From RGIG3009 sp045595445 (GTDB lineage Bacteria; Bacillota; Clostridia; Oscillospirales; Acutalibacteraceae), in assembly GCA_045595445.1 (NCBI GenBank), contig JAZOAK010000016.1, positions 1 to 25,641 on the forward strand: a stretch of DNA of 25,641 nt, written 5' to 3'. How positions within the stretch are numbered: position 1 is the stretch's first letter; the number at the start of each line of letters is the position of its first letter. The translations under genes were made by a program, and so were the position numbers. This document shows positions 23,515 through 25,641 of the stretch, piece by piece. The notes beneath the pieces are model-generated. The model saw nothing but the letters and a program-made list of their open reading frames with translations, was not told the origin of the DNA and ran no database searches.

Positions 23515-24482
23515 AGAAAGCAGACTTAGAGGCACGGCGACAACAGTTAAGCAATGTTTCGACAGACTCAGAAAATGACTTTGACGAAATCGTGTCCTCT
23601 GCTCGAAGTCCCAATGACACAACAAAAATAACGATGATTCTGTTAGAAAAACTTGTTGAGTATTCTGACGATGCTTTTGAAAGTATTACAGGAAGACCAC
23701 AGCCTTTTAAGGCACATAGTCAAGAAAGCCTTGAATCGCTATCAAAAAGCATTAAGGAAAACGGAGTTATCAACCCGATTATCGTTCGTCCGCTTGAAGA
23801 TGGCAAATATCAGATACTTGCAGGAAGAAACCGAGCAAGAGCATCCCGTATTTGCGGCAAGGTAGACATTCCGGCCATTATCCGAGCAGATATAGACGAT
23901 ATCGGCGCCGCAATGATAATGCTCGATACCAACCTTGAGCAACGCCCACATCTCAGTTACAGTGAAAAAGCTTATGCATATAAAATGCGTGTAGAGTTAC
24001 AACGCAGCCAAGGCAAACGAACGGATATTGAAGGCGGCAAGAAGCTGGATGTGTTAAGTGAGGTCGGCAAAGACAATAACGATAGCCGCCGAACAGTAGC
24101 CTATCTCATAAGGCTGACATATCTTATCCTCCCCCTCATAGATATGGTCGATGATGGCAGACTTGGTTTTAAAAACGGTGTTGCAATTTCATATTTAACA
24201 ACCGAAACACAAAACCTTTTGTATTCTGAAATCATTATGGCGGGAGAAAAAATCAAACAATCGCAAATTAAAGAATTAAAAGTATTGGATGAATGCGGCG
24301 CAGTTAATATCGACAGCTTAAAGGCACTTTTCAGAAAGCCGATAAAACCGCAAATATCCTCAATTACAATAAGTGGCGATAGTCTAAAGGAGTATGCGGA
24401 TATCCTCCCCGACAGTAAAGAGGTTGAGCGATTATTCATAGAATTTCTAAAGACATATCGTACTTCCATAACACAGGCTTAA
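23511..24482 (+). CDS. parB: ParB/Spo0J family partition protein
   Basis: 323 residues starting at GTG, overlapping the parA stop. After a poorly conserved N-terminal 60 residues comes the ParB nuclease-like/CTPase domain (SLSKSIKENGVINPIIVRP; YQILAGRNRARASRI, the GxxRxxA box), then a helix-turn-helix region (LSYSEKAYAYKMRVEL; SRRTVAYLIRLTYLI) and a C-terminal part. It should bind a centromere-like site; none was recognised nearby. GGAGGTG precedes the GTG. Its forms are typical of Firmicutes ICEs and plasmids. Confidence 0.88.
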   Translation: MKKADLEARRQQLSNVSTDSENDFDEIVSSARSPNDTTKITMILLEKLVEYSDDAFESITGRPQPFKAHSQESLESLSKSIKENGVINPIIVRPLEDGKYQILAGRNRARASRICGKVDIPAIIRADIDDIGAAMIMLDTNLEQRPHLSYSEKAYAYKMRVELQRSQGKRTDIEGGKKLDVLSEVGKDNNDSRRTVAYLIRLTYLILPLIDMVDDGRLGFKNGVAISYLTTETQNLLYSEIIMAGEKIKQSQIKELKVLDECGAVNIDSLKALFRKPIKPQISSITISGDSLKEYADILPDSKEVERLFIEFLKTYRTSITQA

Positions 24483-24535
24483 CCTAGTGCACCCGTTGCA
24501 CCAAGTTTAGCATAGCACAGAAACGTGGTGAAATC

Positions 24536-25411
24536 ATGAAACGAATTTTTATTATATTTCTTGTTGTGCTTATGTTGGTGGTTTCCGGTTGTTCCTCAGA
24601 AAACCACTTGAATGAAAGCAGTGTGAGTGAAACGATCGGTACTACCCAAAGCCAGCAAGAACAAACCGAAACATCACAGACAGATACACAAAGTACGGGG
24701 TCAATCCCAACCGACGAAGAAAGGAGCACTGATGCCAATGTAGAGACATCAAAACCCGTCAGCACAGAAACCACACCTCAAAAAACGGAAAGCACACCTC
24801 AAACAGATAACAAGGAGCCGGCGCAATCCGTAACTTCTTCAAAGCCGTCAAGCACGACATCAACTGTACCCGATACAACCGATAAGAAGCCCCAAACGAC
24901 TGAAAGTACGGAGACAACTACCACGCCTCCTGAAACGGAAGAAATCAAGGCTTCCGCAGATGATGTAAAGAAGATCGCTGAGAAGATGGTGGTGTATATC
25001 AATGAGTACCGAGCAGAACAAGGTGTTCAGTCTGCCAAGGTACTTTCTGGACTGACTCAATATGCAGAATATCGCAGTAAACAGCTTGTATCAAACTTTG
25101 CACACGACGTTCATGACGAGCGTGAAGCCGCGACACAGTTGAAATACGGAGAATATGTAGATCCTTCCCTTTATGGAATGACCGGAGAGCCGTATTATAC
25201 AGCAAATGCTCGTGAGGCAATCGCAAAAACCGATTTTGGCGGAACGATTGATGCAGTGGCGAAACGCCTTGCTCGTTTAGCCCGTAACAGCTCGTCCCAT
25301 TGGAGTTATGTCGGCGGTGCAGAATACGGATACATAGCAATAGGTGTCACATACCATAACGGCGTGTGGTATTGCGATATTGCAATGTCAAGCACGAACA
25401 CATACAAATAA
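24536..25411 (+). CDS. CAP/SCP-domain-like lipoprotein
   Basis: 291 residues. Signal peptide with lipobox VSGC (C19), then a long low-complexity Ser/Thr/Glu/Pro-rich stretch (about 20-138) that would hold the domain away from the cell. The C-terminal about 145 residues look like a CAP (SCP/PR1) domain: YINEYRAEQGVQ, LTQYAEYRSKQLVSNFAHD, and SSHWSYVGGAEYGYIAIGVTYHNG in two parts. Role unknown; CAP proteins in Firmicutes are secreted or surface proteins with varied functions. It lies 53 nt after parB and is probably cargo of the same element. Confidence 0.75.
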   Translation: MKRIFIIFLVVLMLVVSGCSSENHLNESSVSETIGTTQSQQEQTETSQTDTQSTGSIPTDEERSTDANVETSKPVSTETTPQKTESTPQTDNKEPAQSVTSSKPSSTTSTVPDTTDKKPQTTESTETTTTPPETEEIKASADDVKKIAEKMVVYINEYRAEQGVQSAKVLSGLTQYAEYRSKQLVSNFAHDVHDEREAATQLKYGEYVDPSLYGMTGEPYYTANAREAIAKTDFGGTIDAVAKRLARLARNSSSHWSYVGGAEYGYIAIGVTYHNGVWYCDIAMSSTNTYK

Positions 25412-25435
25412 ATAACTTAAAATCTGTCAGACATA

Positions 25436-25470
25436 AGCTCTGCTGCCTTTTTTGGTGGCAGGGCTTTTTT
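25436..25470 (+). terminator. Terminator after the CAP lipoprotein gene
   Basis: A 12-bp stem with G-U pairs, AGCTCTGCTGCC (25436-25447) and GGTGGCAGGGCT (25454-25465), then a T-run. Confidence 0.85.
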
Positions 25471-25510
25471 GTTTTTTCAGAGAAAAATCAATTGAAAGGA
25501 AACGACTACT

Positions 25511-25641
25511 ATGACTAAAAACAGAAAACGATTTTTATCCGCTTTTCTTGCGGTAGTAATGCTCTTGTCGATGGTTCCGTTTTCCGCAATGGCGGCTCCT
25601 GCATCAGATCTGCCCGACAATATGGTAGACAGCCCGATTCT
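25511..25641 (+). CDS. Secreted surface protein, N-terminal part only
   Basis: Partial: the frame stays open to the window edge. It starts MTKNRKRFLSAFLAVVML and continues to SMVPFSAMAAPAS, a Sec signal peptide with likely cleavage after AMA-A, followed by DLPDNMVDSPI. GAAAGGA lies about 10 nt upstream. This start resembles large Cna-B/SpaA-type surface proteins carried by gut Firmicutes ICEs, but the visible 43 residues do not prove it. Confidence 0.7.
   Translation, partial: MTKNRKRFLSAFLAVVMLLSMVPFSAMAAPASDLPDNMVDSPI

Noticed and set aside
1..25641. CRISPR arrays, tRNA or rRNA genes, intact insertion sequences
   Set aside because: No regularly spaced repeats, no tRNA-like cloverleaf apart from the T-box leaders, and no transposase gene were seen by eye on either strand.

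Overview
The window reads as a chromosome segment of an anaerobic gut or rumen Clostridia bacterium, probably of the Oscillospiraceae/Ruminococcaceae type. The reasons are the strong AGGAGG-type ribosome sites, T-box leaders, ferredoxin-dependent 2-oxoacid oxidoreductase genes, and moderately GC-rich coding sequence up to about 22.4 kb. From about 22.5 kb onward the DNA is visibly more AT-rich and carries plasmid/ICE-type genes.

Layout. (1) 18-2063, minus strand: an AraC-type regulator followed by a cytoplasmic Asp-box (sialidase-like) protein, with three copies of a 17-bp motif placed as candidate operators. (2) 2227-3180: a GNAT acetyltransferase fused in frame to a nitroreductase. (3) 3215-5734: a zinc-type CDF transporter divergent from a tetR-fruK operon, with GAACA/TGTTC inverted repeats between them. 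(4) 5797-19679: a branched-chain amino acid locus. (5) 19748-22403: a small ORF that may be a remnant, a VanY-like lipoprotein and a DUF898-like membrane protein. (6) About 22440-25641: the edge of a probable integrated mobile element with parA, parB, a CAP-domain lipoprotein and the start of a secreted surface protein.

The centrepiece is region 4. Three T-box leaders lie within about 3.3 kb. Folding Stem I by hand gives the specifier codons AUC (Ile, 15269-15271, minus), GUC (Val, 12659-12661, minus) and CUG (Leu, 15574-15576, plus). Each leader governs a different AMP-forming acyl-CoA ligase. The Ile and Val ligases are paralogous HTH-cupin-ligase fusions. The Leu ligase is fused to a TIM-barrel domain and is translationally coupled to a LeuA-like protein that has lost its catalytic residues. 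The Val transcript continues into a P-loop ATPase, a four-subunit 2-oxoacid:ferredoxin oxidoreductase (VOR type) and a Leu/Val-type dehydrogenase, ending at a strong terminator.

T-boxes switch genes on when the cognate tRNA is uncharged, so the natural reading is biosynthesis rather than breakdown. Isobutyrate, 2-methylbutyrate and isovalerate would be activated to CoA esters, reductively carboxylated by VOR to the 2-oxoacids, and aminated to Val, Ile and Leu. Reductive carboxylation of branched volatile fatty acids is known physiology in rumen anaerobes. A locus in which each ligase has the T-box of its own amino acid is the strongest candidate here for a previously undescribed system. Substrate assignments are inference and were not tested.
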